A DNA stretch of 64,000 nucleotides. Origin: Tenuifilaceae bacterium CYCD (GTDB taxonomy: Bacteria; Bacteroidota; Bacteroidia; Bacteroidales; Tenuifilaceae). Both the position numbers and the translations under genes were made by a program. The notes under the pieces are model-generated. The model searched no databases. It was not told the origin of the DNA and worked only from the letters and a program-made list of their open reading frames with translations. The stretch lies in assembly GCA_036322835.1 (NCBI GenBank), contig AP027304.1, positions 2,666,001-2,730,000 on the forward strand, given 5' to 3'. The stretch's first letter is position 1; the number at the start of each line of letters is the position of its first letter. Positions 54,411 to 63,584 of this stretch are shown here, in pieces.

Positions 54411-55817
54411 CTATTTTGCTTTTTTCAAACCCAACTCCTCAGCTTTTTTCTCCATCAGTTGGTATGCCTCTTGGTAATCGTTTCGGATTATTCCATCAAG
54501 GATAGCATCCTTGATTACGGTTTTGATGATACCAATCTCCCTACCTGGCCCAATACCGTAGGTTTCCATGATAATCTCGCCAGTAATAGGGGGTTGAAAG
54601 TTCCGAATTGCATCCTTTTCCTCTATTTCCTTGAGTTTCTGGCGAACGAGTTTGAAGTTCGCTAGATGCTTTCTAACAGTGTTGTCGTTTTTTGATGTTA
54701 TATCGGCTTCGCAAAGGCTCATTAACATATCAATATCATCACCTGCATCAAATAGTAACCTGCGAACTGCCGAATCTGTTACTTCTTCCTGCGATAGAAC
54801 AATTGGGCGTAAATGGAGTAGAACCATTTTTTGCACGAACTTCATTTTCTCATTAAGAGGTAGTTTAAGGCGTCGGAATATGTTTGGAATCATTTTAGCG
54901 CCAAGGAACTCGTGACCGTGGAAGGTCCAGCCTTGTCCTGGTATGAATTTTTTTGTTGCAGGTTTAGCGATGTCGTGTAGTAGAGCCGACCAACGCAACC
55001 ACAAATCATCGGAATGTTTTGCTAAATTATCCAGTACTTGCAGTGTATGGTAGAAGTTATCCTTATGGCTAACGCCATTTTTTGTATCTACCCCCTTTAG
55101 CTTCGCAATTTCTGGGAAAATAATATCGAGTAATCCCGTTTGGTCAAGCAGTAAGAATCCCGTGGATGGGCAATCCGATAGCATCATCTTGTTAACCTCA
55201 TCAATAATTCTTTCTGTGGAAACTATGCTTATTCTGTTCTTTATTCTGCGGATAGAGGCAAATGTATTAGGCTCGATATCGAAGTTGAGCTGTGTGGCAA
55301 ACCGAATTGCCCGAATCATCCGGAGAGGATCGTCCGAGAAAGTAATGTCGGGGTCAAGCGGGGTTCTTATTAACCTATCCTCAATATCCTTGATTCCGTT
55401 GAATGGATCAATTAGATCTCCGTATGTCTCGGAATTAAGACTTATGGCCATTGCATTGATGGTAAAGTCCCGTCGCTGCAAATCATCCTCAAGCGTTCCG
55501 TTCTCAACAATTGGTTTTCGCGAATCGAGTCGATATGATTCTTTACGAGCTCCTACAAATTCAACCTCCAGGTCCTTATTCTTTAATTGGGCAGTTCCAA
55601 AGTTCTTGAAGTATGTTACTTTAGCTCCTTTAACATGATTCGAAACCGCTTGAGCAAAATCAATTCCGCTCCCAACAACAACTATGTCGATATCTTTTGA
55701 GTTTCGCTTTAAAAAAATATCTCTTACATAGCCCCCAATGACAAATGCTTTAACATTCTTGGTGTCGGCTACATTTTTGACAATGCCAAATATTTTGTGA
55801 TTTAGATATTTTTGCAA
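54411..55817 (-). CDS. cca: CCA-adding tRNA nucleotidyltransferase with HD domain
   Basis: The 468-residue protein belongs to the class II nucleotidyltransferases: Gly-Gly-Tyr-Val-Arg-Asp (about 28-33), Lys-Asp-Ile-Asp-Ile-Val (about 41-46), Arg-Arg-Asp-Phe-Thr-Ile-Asn-Ala (about 114) and Arg-Met-Ile-Arg-Ala-Ile-Arg-Phe-Ala. An HD domain with His-Asp-Ile-Ala-Lys (about 281) follows. It adds or repairs the 3' CCA of tRNAs; one of the tRNAs in this window lacks an encoded CCA. No ATG is in frame near the expected start: the best start is TTG at 55817. The upstream leader holds a hairpin. Confidence 0.9.
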   Translation of the reverse strand: MQKYLNHKIFGIVKNVADTKNVKAFVIGGYVRDIFLKRNSKDIDIVVVGSGIDFAQAVSNHVKGAKVTYFKNFGTAQLKNKDLEVEFVGARKESYRLDSRKPIVENGTLEDDLQRRDFTINAMAISLNSETYGDLIDPFNGIKDIEDRLIRTPLDPDITFSDDPLRMIRAIRFATQLNFDIEPNTFASIRRIKNRISIVSTERIIDEVNKMMLSDCPSTGFLLLDQTGLLDIIFPEIAKLKGVDTKNGVSHKDNFYHTLQVLDNLAKHSDDLWLRWSALLHDIAKPATKKFIPGQGWTFHGHEFLGAKMIPNIFRRLKLPLNEKMKFVQKMVLLHLRPIVLSQEEVTDSAVRRLLFDAGDDIDMLMSLCEADITSKNDNTVRKHLANFKLVRQKLKEIEEKDAIRNFQPPITGEIIMETYGIGPGREIGIIKTVIKDAILDGIIRNDYQEAYQLMEKKAEELGLKKAK

Positions 55818-55848
55818 GGTAGAATTCAGATTTTCAGATATTATACAT

Positions 55849-55875
55849 AGGACGTTGCATTCTATGCAATGTCCT
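55849..55875 (-). promoter_or_regulatory. Leader hairpin upstream of cca
   Basis: A near-perfect stem of about 11-12 bp (AGGAC and TTGCAT blocks paired across a three-base loop, with a G/T mismatch) lies in the leader of cca, about 30-60 bases before its TTG start. It might affect translation. The rest of the gap to the thioredoxin gene (292 bases) holds the thioredoxin promoter and no gene. Confidence 0.45.
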
Positions 55876-56051
55876 TTACCATTTATTGTACAAAGGTAGT
55901 ATTTATTGAGTTTTTGTCATAGCCTTGATGCTTATGATGCTCTTTTTATTTTACAGACATTAAGTATCAGCAAAACAGTAATTTATGTTTAGTTTGACAA
56001 ATATCAATTTGTTAATACTAAAACATTTTTAATTAGTATTTGTTTTGTTGT

Positions 56052-56059
56052 TATATTTG
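56052..56059 (+). promoter_or_regulatory. -7 promoter element of the thioredoxin gene
   Basis: TATATTTG matches TAnnTTTG and lies 50 bases before the ATG at 56110. Confidence 0.6.
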
Positions 56060-56109
56060 CATCGAAATATGTATATATTTTAATTTGATAACCCAAAAAC
56101 AATATAGTT

Positions 56110-56466
56110 ATGATTGAGTATTTAACATTAGAAACCTTTAAAACAAAGGTTTTCGACTTCGAAAATAACAAGGACTGGAAGTTTGAGGGCGATAAGCCTG
56201 CCATTATTGATTTTTATGCTGATTGGTGCGGACCCTGCAAAATGGTTGCACCAATTCTGGAAGAACTTTCGAAAGAGTATGATGGAAAGTTGAATATCTA
56301 TAAAGTAGATACCGAGGCAGAACAGGAACTGGCTGCCGTTTTTGGAATACGCAGTATTCCTTCGTTACTATTTATTCCTATGAACGATCAGCCCCAGATG
56401 GCGATGGGTGCGCTTCCAAAGGATACCTTTAAGAAGGCATTTAAGGATGTTTTAGGAGTGGAGTAA
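56110..56466 (+). CDS. trxA: Thioredoxin
   Basis: The 118-residue cytoplasmic protein has the active site Trp39-Cys40-Gly-Pro-Cys43-Lys, the cis-Pro motif Ile-Pro-Ser (about 84) and the usual fold order. It reduces disulfides with electrons from thioredoxin reductase, which is not in the window. The N-terminus is about 10 residues longer than E. coli thioredoxin. A terminator follows at 56493-56517. Confidence 0.95.
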   Translation: MIEYLTLETFKTKVFDFENNKDWKFEGDKPAIIDFYADWCGPCKMVAPILEELSKEYDGKLNIYKVDTEAEQELAAVFGIRSIPSLLFIPMNDQPQMAMGALPKDTFKKAFKDVLGVE

Positions 56467-56492
56467 ATGTTCTATTTCTAATATAAAGAGAA

Positions 56493-56520
56493 AAAGAGGA
56501 GCAAAGCGCTCCTCTTTCTT
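56493..56520. terminator. Terminator between thioredoxin and the MOSC-MogA gene
   Basis: AAAGAGGAGC (56493-56502) pairs with GCTCCTCTTT (56508-56517); A- and T-rich flanks allow use from both sides by the convergent genes. Confidence 0.75.
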
Positions 56521-56561
56521 AGTCTTATACATTGTCTTGTGTCTGAAGTATAATATTGGTT

Positions 56562-57497
56562 TTAGTGGCTATCAATACCCATTAGCATTAAAAACAGGTG
56601 CTTTTGGGTTTTTACAATCTCTGTCATGTATTCGCGAACAGCCTTAACGCTTCCAGGAAGTGTGTATACAACAGTTTTTCCCATTATGCCAGCAACGCCT
56701 CTGCTTAGTAATGCATTTGGTTTTTCTGCTCCATATTTGAGCCGAATCATTTCCATTATTCCTGGGATTTCCTTATCAAGCATTTTTTTTACAACCTCGG
56801 GGGTAATATCTCTTGGGCCTATTCCTGTACCTCCTGTCGTAAATACAATATCGTAGCTTGCCTTTTTTGCACTAGTAAGGTGTTGCTTTAACGTGTCAAT
56901 GTCGTCGGGTATTAAAACATTGTCAACGGTATGTTGCCATCCCAATTCATCAAAATATTGATTTATTAATTTGGTAATTTCGGGACCGCTCAAATCTTGG
57001 TATTCCCCTTTGCTTGCCCTGTCGCTTAGTGTTATTACTTTTATTTTATGAATTTTAGGAATGAATTCCAGTTCGTCTCCATCTTTAAGTTTTCCCGGTT
57101 TAAGTACTCGGACAAAAATGCCTTCCTTTGGCATAACGCAATTTCCTACCTGACGGTAAATTGCACAAGCATCGCCATGGCATTCCTTTCCAATTTGAGT
57201 GACTTCCATTTCAATTTCGTTTCCTATGAATTTATCGCCGGGTTTTGTTTTATACAATTCTAGGCCTTGAGTAGTAATATTCTCAGCAAAGTCACCATAT
57301 TTTACTTGAAAGTTGCTGGCCTTTGTGAATTTATCGATACTTTCTATACCAAGCATGCTTACTTGCCTATGCCAAGAACCCGCATGAGCATCGCCCTTAA
57401 CCCCTAGCGAGTTTAATTCGATGTATTCAACAGGATGCTTTACTGTTCCTTTCTTCGTGGAGATGTTTACAGAGATTATTTTGATTTTAGTATTCAC
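56562..57497 (-). CDS. MOSC-MogA/MoaB fusion protein of molybdenum-cofactor synthesis
   Basis: The 311-residue protein joins two domains. Residues about 1-145 are a MOSC domain (Gly-Asp-Ala-His-Ala-Gly near 35-40, Gly-Asp-Phe-Ala-Glu-Asn near 67, Gly-Lys-Glu-Cys-His near 106). Residues about 150-311 are a MogA/MoaB domain with Thr-Leu-Ser-Asp-Arg-Ala-Ser, Thr-Thr-Gly-Gly-Thr-Gly-Ile-Gly and Leu-Pro-Gly-Ser motifs, which adenylylate molybdopterin. The MOSC part may carry sulfur or bind the cofactor. The best start is GTG at 57497. It is the last gene of the moeA-moaA-moaC unit, 47 bases after moaC. The fusion is also known in other anaerobes. Confidence 0.92.
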   Translation of the reverse strand: MNTKIKIISVNISTKKGTVKHPVEYIELNSLGVKGDAHAGSWHRQVSMLGIESIDKFTKASNFQVKYGDFAENITTQGLELYKTKPGDKFIGNEIEMEVTQIGKECHGDACAIYRQVGNCVMPKEGIFVRVLKPGKLKDGDELEFIPKIHKIKVITLSDRASKGEYQDLSGPEITKLINQYFDELGWQHTVDNVLIPDDIDTLKQHLTSAKKASYDIVFTTGGTGIGPRDITPEVVKKMLDKEIPGIMEMIRLKYGAEKPNALLSRGVAGIMGKTVVYTLPGSVKAVREYMTEIVKTQKHLFLMLMGIDSH

Positions 57498-57544
57498 GAC
57501 GTTTTACTTTTATAGTGTTTCGTTTGGGGTTATTGTAATTGCTA

Positions 57545-58000
57545 TCAACCTAAAATGTCGGTTTTTGTTTTCTCAATCAGAGCGATATTTGATATTATCA
57601 TGTTTTTATCAACGGCTTTACACATATCGTAAACGGTAAGGAGTGCGGTTGATACAGCGGTAAGTGCTTCCATTTCAACTCCTGTTTGACCGATGCATTT
57701 TACGTAGCTGTTTATTTCAACTCCATTACTGGTTAAGGTTGCCTTTACATCAGCTTTGGTTAGCATCAGCGTATGGCATAGAGGAATTATCTCCGGGGTT
57801 CTTTTTGACGCTTGTATACCCGCAATTTCGGCAACGGTTAACACATCTCCTTTCTTCATCTGATTATCGGAGATCAACTTAACGGTTTCATCCGATAATT
57901 CTATAAATCCTTTGGCGCGAGCCTCCCTGATTTGAATTTTCTTGTTGCCAACATCAACCATGTTGGCTTTTCCGTTCTTATCGATATGAGATAAAGTCAT
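57545..58000 (-). CDS. moaC: Cyclic pyranopterin monophosphate synthase MoaC
   Basis: The 151-residue protein has the family motifs Met-Val-Asp-Val-Gly (about 14-18), Leu-Cys-His-Thr-Leu (about 74-78) and Gly-Val-Glu-Met-Glu-Ala-Leu-Thr (about 107-114). With MoaA it turns GTP into cyclic pyranopterin monophosphate. It starts three bases after the moaA stop, showing tight coupling. Confidence 0.96.
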   Translation of the reverse strand: MTLSHIDKNGKANMVDVGNKKIQIREARAKGFIELSDETVKLISDNQMKKGDVLTVAEIAGIQASKRTPEIIPLCHTLMLTKADVKATLTSNGVEINSYVKCIGQTGVEMEALTAVSTALLTVYDMCKAVDKNMIISNIALIEKTKTDILG

Positions 58001-58003
58001 AGT

Positions 58004-58804
58004 TTATCCTCCAATATTGTAAAATTCTCCATTCTGATTTGTTGTTCCACATTTTGGTTTGTTGGCTAGCGCCAGTTTTAACGCTTCTTCTGCACCAAGT
58101 TCACGAACCTTATAGCCTAGATTGTTAAATAGGCAAGGTTTTACAACACCATCAGCGGTAAGTCGCAAGCGATTGCATATGCTGCAATTGCCACCCTCTC
58201 CACCTTCAACAACTCCAAATATCCCGCTATCTAAGTCCATTTTAGGAATAAACCGAACAAGAAATCCATTCGATTCGGCAAACTCTTTTACATCAATGGC
58301 ATCGGGCTCCAGCGATGATTTTTCAACCACGCAATTCAACTTTATAGGATTTAGCCCAGCTTCTTTTGCAATCCGAAGGCCTTCAAGAACATCGTTAATA
58401 TTGCCTATTCTTGTGGTTTGCCTGTATTTGTCAGGATCAATAGTGTCTAAACTAACATTGATTCTTCGCAATCCGGCATCTTTAAGTTGATGGGCGAATT
58501 GTTTGAGAAGAATACCGTTAGTGGTCATGCTTAAATCCGTTATTTCTTGAATTTTTGCAAGAGATGTAATTAGGCTTACCACTCCTTTCCGAACCAAGGG
58601 TTCGCCACCGGTAATTCTAACCTTATTGAATCCAAATTTAACCGCAACATTTACAAAGTTGATTATTTCTTCGAACGATAGAATATCCGAATGTTTAATT
58701 TGCTGAATACCTTCTGCAGGCATACAGTAGGTGCAGCGAAGATTACATCGGTCGGTAACCGAAATGCGTAGGTAGTTAATATTTCTACTATATTGGTCTA
58801 ACAT
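58004..58804 (-). CDS. moaA: GTP 3',8-cyclase MoaA, compact form
   Basis: The 266-residue radical-SAM protein starts at the ATG at 58804; a TTG one codon upstream is less likely. The SAM cluster is Cys20-x3-Cys24-x2-Cys27, followed by Gly-Gly-Glu-Pro. The second cluster is Cys207-x2-Cys210-x13-Cys224. The C-terminal Gly-Gly needed for activity is kept. The protein is about 60 residues shorter than E. coli MoaA (329), mainly by loss of the segment between the barrel and the second cluster. It overlaps the end of moeA by 17 bases. Confidence 0.93.
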   Translation of the reverse strand: MLDQYSRNINYLRISVTDRCNLRCTYCMPAEGIQQIKHSDILSFEEIINFVNVAVKFGFNKVRITGGEPLVRKGVVSLITSLAKIQEITDLSMTTNGILLKQFAHQLKDAGLRRINVSLDTIDPDKYRQTTRIGNINDVLEGLRIAKEAGLNPIKLNCVVEKSSLEPDAIDVKEFAESNGFLVRFIPKMDLDSGIFGVVEGGEGGNCSICNRLRLTADGVVKPCLFNNLGYKVRELGAEEALKLALANKPKCGTTNQNGEFYNIGG

Positions 58805-59975
58805 CAACCAACTCTCCTTTATTAATTTTTTCGATACCTATTGGTACCGCAATAATACCGTTGGCTTTTGCCAAGGCAAAAATATGAGCGGAACCATGGA
58901 AATCAACCGGAAACACAAGGTGTTGTTCGGTTAACTCAACAGGGACAAATGCAAGCCTTTCGCTCCTTTTTCTGCGATAATCAATTCCCATCGAGGCGTT
59001 TACCTGTAATGGATTTATTGTTTTGCAACCCATCATTTTTTGCAATGCAGGTTTTACTAATAACTCGAATTGTATAAACGAAGATACCGGGTTTCCGGGC
59101 AATCCAAAGATGAGTTTATTTCCTTTTGTCCCGAATGTAGTTGGTTTTCCAGGCTGAACTGCAATACTATCGAAATGGATTTGAATGCCGAGTTTCTTCA
59201 TTATTTCAGGAACAAAATCGAAATCGCCCATGGAAACACCTCCGGTAAGAATTATAACATCCGATTCCTCTAACGCTTTTGATATAGCATTGTGGGTTTC
59301 CTCCTTGGTATCGCCAACTATTCCGTTGTAAATTGGCACAGCACCACTGTTTATTACCTGTGATATGAGCTGATGCCCATTGCTGTTGCGGATTTGACTG
59401 CCTGTAGGTTTTGCGTTGGGCTCAACCAGCTCGTCTCCAGTAGGAAGGATTGATACTTTTGGTTTTATGACAACTTCTGGTTGATGGCATCCTAATGCTG
59501 CCATTATGGCGATATGCTTGGGATGAATTGCTGTTCCTTTTTCAATGGATAAGTCGCCAACTCGGATATCCTCTCCAAGTTCGCAGATATTTGCTTTAGT
59601 AGATTTGCCTGTAAACTCAATATGCTTTTCGTCAATGATTTTAGTATCCTCAACCATCAATACGCAATCGGCACCAGATGGGAGAGGAGCTCCTGTCATG
59701 ATTTTTGAGCATTGTCCAATTTCAATGTTTTTTGTAGGCATTACACCCGCAGGAATGACCTCGATTACCTCCAAACTACCACCAATGTCGGACATACGGC
59801 ATGCATAACCATCTACAGCGGTTTTACGGAATGGTGGCATGTTTATATCCGAAATAACATCCTGTGCTAATACTCGGCCAATACACTGAGAGAGAGAAAC
59901 CTTCTCTATTTTATCAGTGGTGAAAACCTTTGAAATTACTATGCTGTATGCTTCTTGAAAAGTAATCATCATCAT
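58788..59975 (-). CDS. moeA: Molybdopterin molybdenumtransferase MoeA
   Basis: The 395-residue protein has Pro-Pro-Phe-Arg-Lys-Thr-Ala-Val-Asp-Gly-Tyr-Ala (about 47-58), Ile-Met-Thr-Gly-Ala-Pro-Leu-Pro (about 90), Leu-Thr-Gly-Gly-Val-Ser-Met-Gly-Asp (about 244) and Gly-Leu-Pro-Gly-Asn-Pro-Val-Ser (about 292), all diagnostic for MoeA. It inserts molybdate into adenylylated molybdopterin. It is the first gene of the unit moeA-moaA-moaC-MOSC/MogA. Genes moaD, moaE and moeB are not in the window. Three consecutive ATG codons could start it; I use 59975. Confidence 0.95.
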   Translation of the reverse strand: MMMITFQEAYSIVISKVFTTDKIEKVSLSQCIGRVLAQDVISDINMPPFRKTAVDGYACRMSDIGGSLEVIEVIPAGVMPTKNIEIGQCSKIMTGAPLPSGADCVLMVEDTKIIDEKHIEFTGKSTKANICELGEDIRVGDLSIEKGTAIHPKHIAIMAALGCHQPEVVIKPKVSILPTGDELVEPNAKPTGSQIRNSNGHQLISQVINSGAVPIYNGIVGDTKEETHNAISKALEESDVIILTGGVSMGDFDFVPEIMKKLGIQIHFDSIAVQPGKPTTFGTKGNKLIFGLPGNPVSSFIQFELLVKPALQKMMGCKTINPLQVNASMGIDYRRKRSERLAFVPVELTEQHLVFPVDFHGSAHIFALAKANGIIAVPIGIEKINKGELVDVRPI

Positions 59976-60316
59976 AAATTAACTACAGCAAAGTTGGGAA
60001 AAAATAAGTAAATACGAAATGATTTTTGTTACATATCGAAGGGTTTGTACTACGTTTATACAAGCACTAATATGTTTAGTTTAGAATTGTTTGTGTAGAT
60101 TTTTTTGCATAGGTAAAGGGATGCTTGTTTTACTAGTTGTTTTGAGAGTGTATAGAGTGGAATATTCTTAAAATATTTTTTGATATAGAATATGTAGTAT
60201 GTGTTCGTCGCATTTTTGCGGATAATTTCCTATTTAAATGAGCGGAAATTAAATAAAGTTAATTTTCTTGTTACTTTTACGCTTTAAATTTTTCTTAATC
60301 TAATAAACCAAATTAT
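59976..60316. other. 341-base divergent gap between moeA and the nucleoside transporter gene
   Basis: An AT-rich gap with a small CGCA/TGCG hairpin near 60209-60220. I see no exact TAnnTTTG element; TACTTTTA near 60272 is close. No gene is visible. Confidence 0.4.
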
Positions 60317-61549
60317 ATGAATCTTAAACTGCGTTTAATAGTAATGAACTTTCTTCAGTATGCAATATGGGGAGCTTGGTTGATTTCTCTTGGTGCATAT
60401 TTAGGCGGAGGTTTAAATTTCTCGGGCTTTCAAATTGGTAGTTTTTTTGCAACAATGGGTATTGCATCGCTATTCATGCCTGCTATAATGGGAATAATTG
60501 CCGATCGTTGGATTCCTGCTCAAAAAGTACTTGGTATGTGTCATATTCTTGCTGCGGCCTTTCTTATTGCAGCGGCTCCACAAACTAACTATAGCGCGCT
60601 TTATCCATTAGTGCTGTTGAGTGTGATGTTTTACATGCCAACAATTGCGCTTTCAAATTCGGTTGCTTACAACGCTTTAGCCGTTAATGGTTTTGATACG
60701 GTTAAGACTTTCCCTCCAATTCGAGTTTGGGGAACTGTTGGCTTTATTTGTTCTATGATACTTGTAGATCTTTTGGGCTTTGCAACTACTTCATATCAGT
60801 TTTACCTTTCAGCTGGCTTGGGTATTGCTTTAGGTATTTATTCTTTTACGCTACCAAGTTGTGCGGTAAATAGGATGGTTGAAAAGAAATCGTGGGTTGA
60901 TACTTTAGGATTACGTGCGTTTGCTCTTTTTAAGGAGCGAAAGATGGCTATTTTCTTTATTTTCTCTATGATGCTGGGTATGTCGTTGCAAATTACAAAT
61001 GCATACGCAAACGATTACCTAACCAATTACTATGGGGCAATTGAGGCGTACAAAGGAACGTTTGGTGTAAAACATGCCAATATTCTTATTTCTCTTTCGC
61101 AGATGTCCGAAACGCTATGTATTCTTTTAATACCGTTTTTCTTGCGTAAATTCGGAATAAAGAAGGTAATGCTGATATCGATGTTTGCTTGGGTATTGCG
61201 TTTTGGATTGCTTGGTGTAGGGAACCCTGGCGCTGGCGTTTGGATGTTGGTTTTATCTATGATTGTTTACGGTGTGGCCTTCGACTTCTTTAATATTTCT
61301 GGTTCTTTATTCGTTGAGAGAGAGACCGATGATAAGATTCGTTCTAGTGCACAAGGCGTTTTTATGATCATGACAAATGGATTCGGAGCATTCATCGGTT
61401 CATATGTTGCAGGACTTGTTGTAGATGCAACTGGATGGCCGAATGCCTGGTATGTGTTTGCAACATATTCGCTTGTAGTTGCGTTAGTATTTGCTTTTGT
61501 TTTTAAATACAAGCACAATACAAACGAAGTTATAGATGTTAAGCACTAG
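60317..61549 (+). CDS. Nucleoside:proton symporter of the major facilitator superfamily
   Basis: The 410-residue protein has about 12 membrane segments and the family start Leu-Arg-Leu-Ile-Val-Met-Asn-Phe-Leu-Gln-Tyr-Ala-Ile-Trp-Gly-Ala-Trp, with an Asp-Arg-Trp-Ile-Pro motif after helix 2, as in NupG and XapB. It imports nucleosides with protons across the inner membrane. It is a single-gene unit with its own terminator. The exact substrate is not readable. Confidence 0.9.
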   Translation: MNLKLRLIVMNFLQYAIWGAWLISLGAYLGGGLNFSGFQIGSFFATMGIASLFMPAIMGIIADRWIPAQKVLGMCHILAAAFLIAAAPQTNYSALYPLVLLSVMFYMPTIALSNSVAYNALAVNGFDTVKTFPPIRVWGTVGFICSMILVDLLGFATTSYQFYLSAGLGIALGIYSFTLPSCAVNRMVEKKSWVDTLGLRAFALFKERKMAIFFIFSMMLGMSLQITNAYANDYLTNYYGAIEAYKGTFGVKHANILISLSQMSETLCILLIPFFLRKFGIKKVMLISMFAWVLRFGLLGVGNPGAGVWMLVLSMIVYGVAFDFFNISGSLFVERETDDKIRSSAQGVFMIMTNGFGAFIGSYVAGLVVDATGWPNAWYVFATYSLVVALVFAFVFKYKHNTNEVIDVKH

Positions 61550-61563
61550 AAATACATAGGAAT

Positions 61564-61602
61564 AAAAAAAGCCTGTCTAAATATATTAGGCAGGCTTTTT
61601 TT
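61564..61602. terminator. Bidirectional terminator after the nucleoside transporter gene
   Basis: AAAAAAAGCCTG (61564-61575) pairs with CAGGCTTTTTTT (61591-61602) around a loop of 15 bases, with T-runs on both strands; it serves the convergent genes on either side. Confidence 0.85.
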
Positions 61603-61616
61603 GTATCAAATAATCT

Positions 61617-61901
61617 TTATTTAGTAATCTCGCTTAGTTTGGTAAAGCAATCGTCAACGGCAACCATTAAGTCCTGTTGAATTGCCTTATAGTGTGCTTT
61701 AACAGCCTTTGAATCTTCCTTGTTTTCAGGGTTATTAATGCGGGTGATTAGTTCGTTGCGCTTCTCAAGCATGCCTTCAATTATTGATAATGCTTTATCG
61801 CGGTTTTTATCACCATTTATTAGCATGAAAGTATAGCAATCGCTAACAACTTCGCTTACTAGAAAGTCAACATCTTTCTTTAAGTTTCTCTTATTTGCCA
61901 T
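61617..61901 (-). CDS. Small helical protein, conserved-looking, function unknown
   Basis: The 94-residue protein is predicted to be all alpha-helical with no signal or membrane segment. It contains Lys-Asp-Val-Asp-Phe-Leu-Val-Ser-Glu-Val-Val-Ser-Asp-Cys-Tyr (about 9-23) and a central Arg-Ile-Asn-Asn-Pro-Glu segment. The composition and regular heptads suggest a real cytoplasmic protein, perhaps a dimer. I do not recognise the family. It starts about 90 bases after the MATE gene end on the same strand and may have its own promoter. Confidence 0.75.
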   Translation of the reverse strand: MANKRNLKKDVDFLVSEVVSDCYTFMLINGDKNRDKALSIIEGMLEKRNELITRINNPENKEDSKAVKAHYKAIQQDLMVAVDDCFTKLSEITK

Positions 61902-61992
61902 GTTTAAAACAGATTATTAATTGATGTGCAAAGATATAAATTAGATTTACAAATCGATAATTAATTATTGGTTGTTGAAGTTTTGAATTGCA

Positions 61993-63369
61993 TTAACTTT
62001 CCACAATACTTTCTTCGCCCTCTATTAAAGTAGAATTTACAACCGATTTATTTTGCCATCGTCCATACTTATAGTAAAGGACTGCTGCAATTGCCCCGAA
62101 AATCCAACCAATCGGAATTGACCACCAAATCCCTTTTTCTCCCATATCTAGTGTCTTGCTTAGGAAGTAGGCAAGGGGAACCCTAATTATCCATAGCGAT
62201 AGCAGCGTAATGTACATTGGAATTACTGCCGCACCGGCTCCGCGAAGTAGCCCGTTGATGTTAAACATCACGGCAAAAACAATATAGAAGATGCTTACAA
62301 TTAAAAGGTACTGATAGCCATGTTCAATTACATCGGGGCTTGCGGTGAATATGGTCATTATTGATCGTCCCCATACAATGATGACGATTGTTATTGCTAT
62401 GCAAACAACCGCCGACATCCATATTGCCGATTTCAGTCCGTTGGCCACGCGCTCAATTTTGCCCGCGCCAATGTTCTGTCCAACAAAACCCGATAAAGCT
62501 GCCGAGAAATTCATGATTGGCATTACGGCCAAAGAGTCAACTCTGCCTGCGGCAGAGTAGGCTGCAATAACAGGAGTGCCAAAAGTATTTACTATTCCCA
62601 TCATGGCCATTCCGCCAAGAGCAACCAATGTTTGGTGAACGCCTGCAGGTAATCCAATTCTGATACTCTGACGGAATATTTCCCAATCGAAGGAGATATC
62701 CTTTAAATTAATTCTAAGTATATGCTCTTTGTGGTTTAGGTAGATTATGGCAGCAACAAAAGCACCCGCTTGCGAAATAACAGTAGCCCAAGCTGCACCT
62801 GCAATTCCCCATTTAAATCCAACCACAAATAAAATGTCAAGGCCAATGTTTGCAAAGGTTGATACTATTAAAAAGTACAGGGGAGTTTTTGAATCGCCAA
62901 TTCCTCTTAGCACGCTAGCGGTACCGTTAAATCCAAACATAATTATCATCCCGGCCATGTAGATGTTTAGGTAGGTAACGGCAGGTTCAATTAACTCTTC
63001 GGGAAGTTGAAGGAATCTGAAAATCCATTTGCTGGAGACAAGTCCTACTACGGTCATTATAACCCCAGCAACCAGTAAAAAAATATAAGCGGTGTCCGAT
63101 GCCCGTTTAACCTTATCGTACTGTTTTGCCCCAAAGTATTGAGAGATTACCACGGAAACCCCAATTCCAACCCCAATTATTAGGGCAATTATCATGAATA
63201 TAATCGGAAACGAGGCTCCAACTGCGGCTAACGCTTTGTCGCCAAGGTAACGCCCAACAATTATGCTATCTACAATGTTGTATAGTTGCTGAAAAACATT
63301 CCCAATAAGCATGGGAACTGCAAACTTGAATATATGCTTTGATTCGCTACCTGTGGTAAAATCGTTCAT
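61993..63369 (-). CDS. MATE-family efflux transporter
   Basis: The 458-residue protein has 12 membrane segments in two halves of six, starting Phe-Ala-Val-Pro-Met-Leu-Ile-Gly-Asn-Val-Phe-Gln-Gln-Leu-Tyr-Asn (about 17-32) with Val-Asp-Ser-Ile-Ile-Val-Gly-Arg (about 33-40). It resembles the DinF/NorM-type MATE exporters that expel drugs or metabolites with sodium or protons. It is preceded by a promoter-length gap and is likely a single gene. Confidence 0.93.
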   Translation of the reverse strand: MNDFTTGSESKHIFKFAVPMLIGNVFQQLYNIVDSIIVGRYLGDKALAAVGASFPIIFMIIALIIGVGIGVSVVISQYFGAKQYDKVKRASDTAYIFLLVAGVIMTVVGLVSSKWIFRFLQLPEELIEPAVTYLNIYMAGMIIMFGFNGTASVLRGIGDSKTPLYFLIVSTFANIGLDILFVVGFKWGIAGAAWATVISQAGAFVAAIIYLNHKEHILRINLKDISFDWEIFRQSIRIGLPAGVHQTLVALGGMAMMGIVNTFGTPVIAAYSAAGRVDSLAVMPIMNFSAALSGFVGQNIGAGKIERVANGLKSAIWMSAVVCIAITIVIIVWGRSIMTIFTASPDVIEHGYQYLLIVSIFYIVFAVMFNINGLLRGAGAAVIPMYITLLSLWIIRVPLAYFLSKTLDMGEKGIWWSIPIGWIFGAIAAVLYYKYGRWQNKSVVNSTLIEGEESIVES

Positions 63370-63517
63370 TAATTTGATGCTAGGTATCAGTTAAACGACA
63401 CTAGATTTCATAAAGGAATTGCAAAGTAGATTAAAATTAGACGAATTATCAAATTAAAAACATTAAACGAATTTAAGAGTTCAATAAATTGGGTTAAAGT
63501 TTAACAAAACGAAAAAA

Positions 63518-63541
63518 GTCATCAAATTTAAACCTGATGAC
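63518..63541 (-). terminator. Terminator downstream of the beta-eliminating lyase gene
   Basis: GTCATCA (63518-63524) pairs with TGATGAC (63535-63541) and is followed on the minus strand by six T residues. It belongs to the lyase gene that stops at 63585. Confidence 0.65.
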
Positions 63542-63584
63542 CTTTCCTGTTTTGTTTGATTTCTAGTATCGGATATCTTGCATG

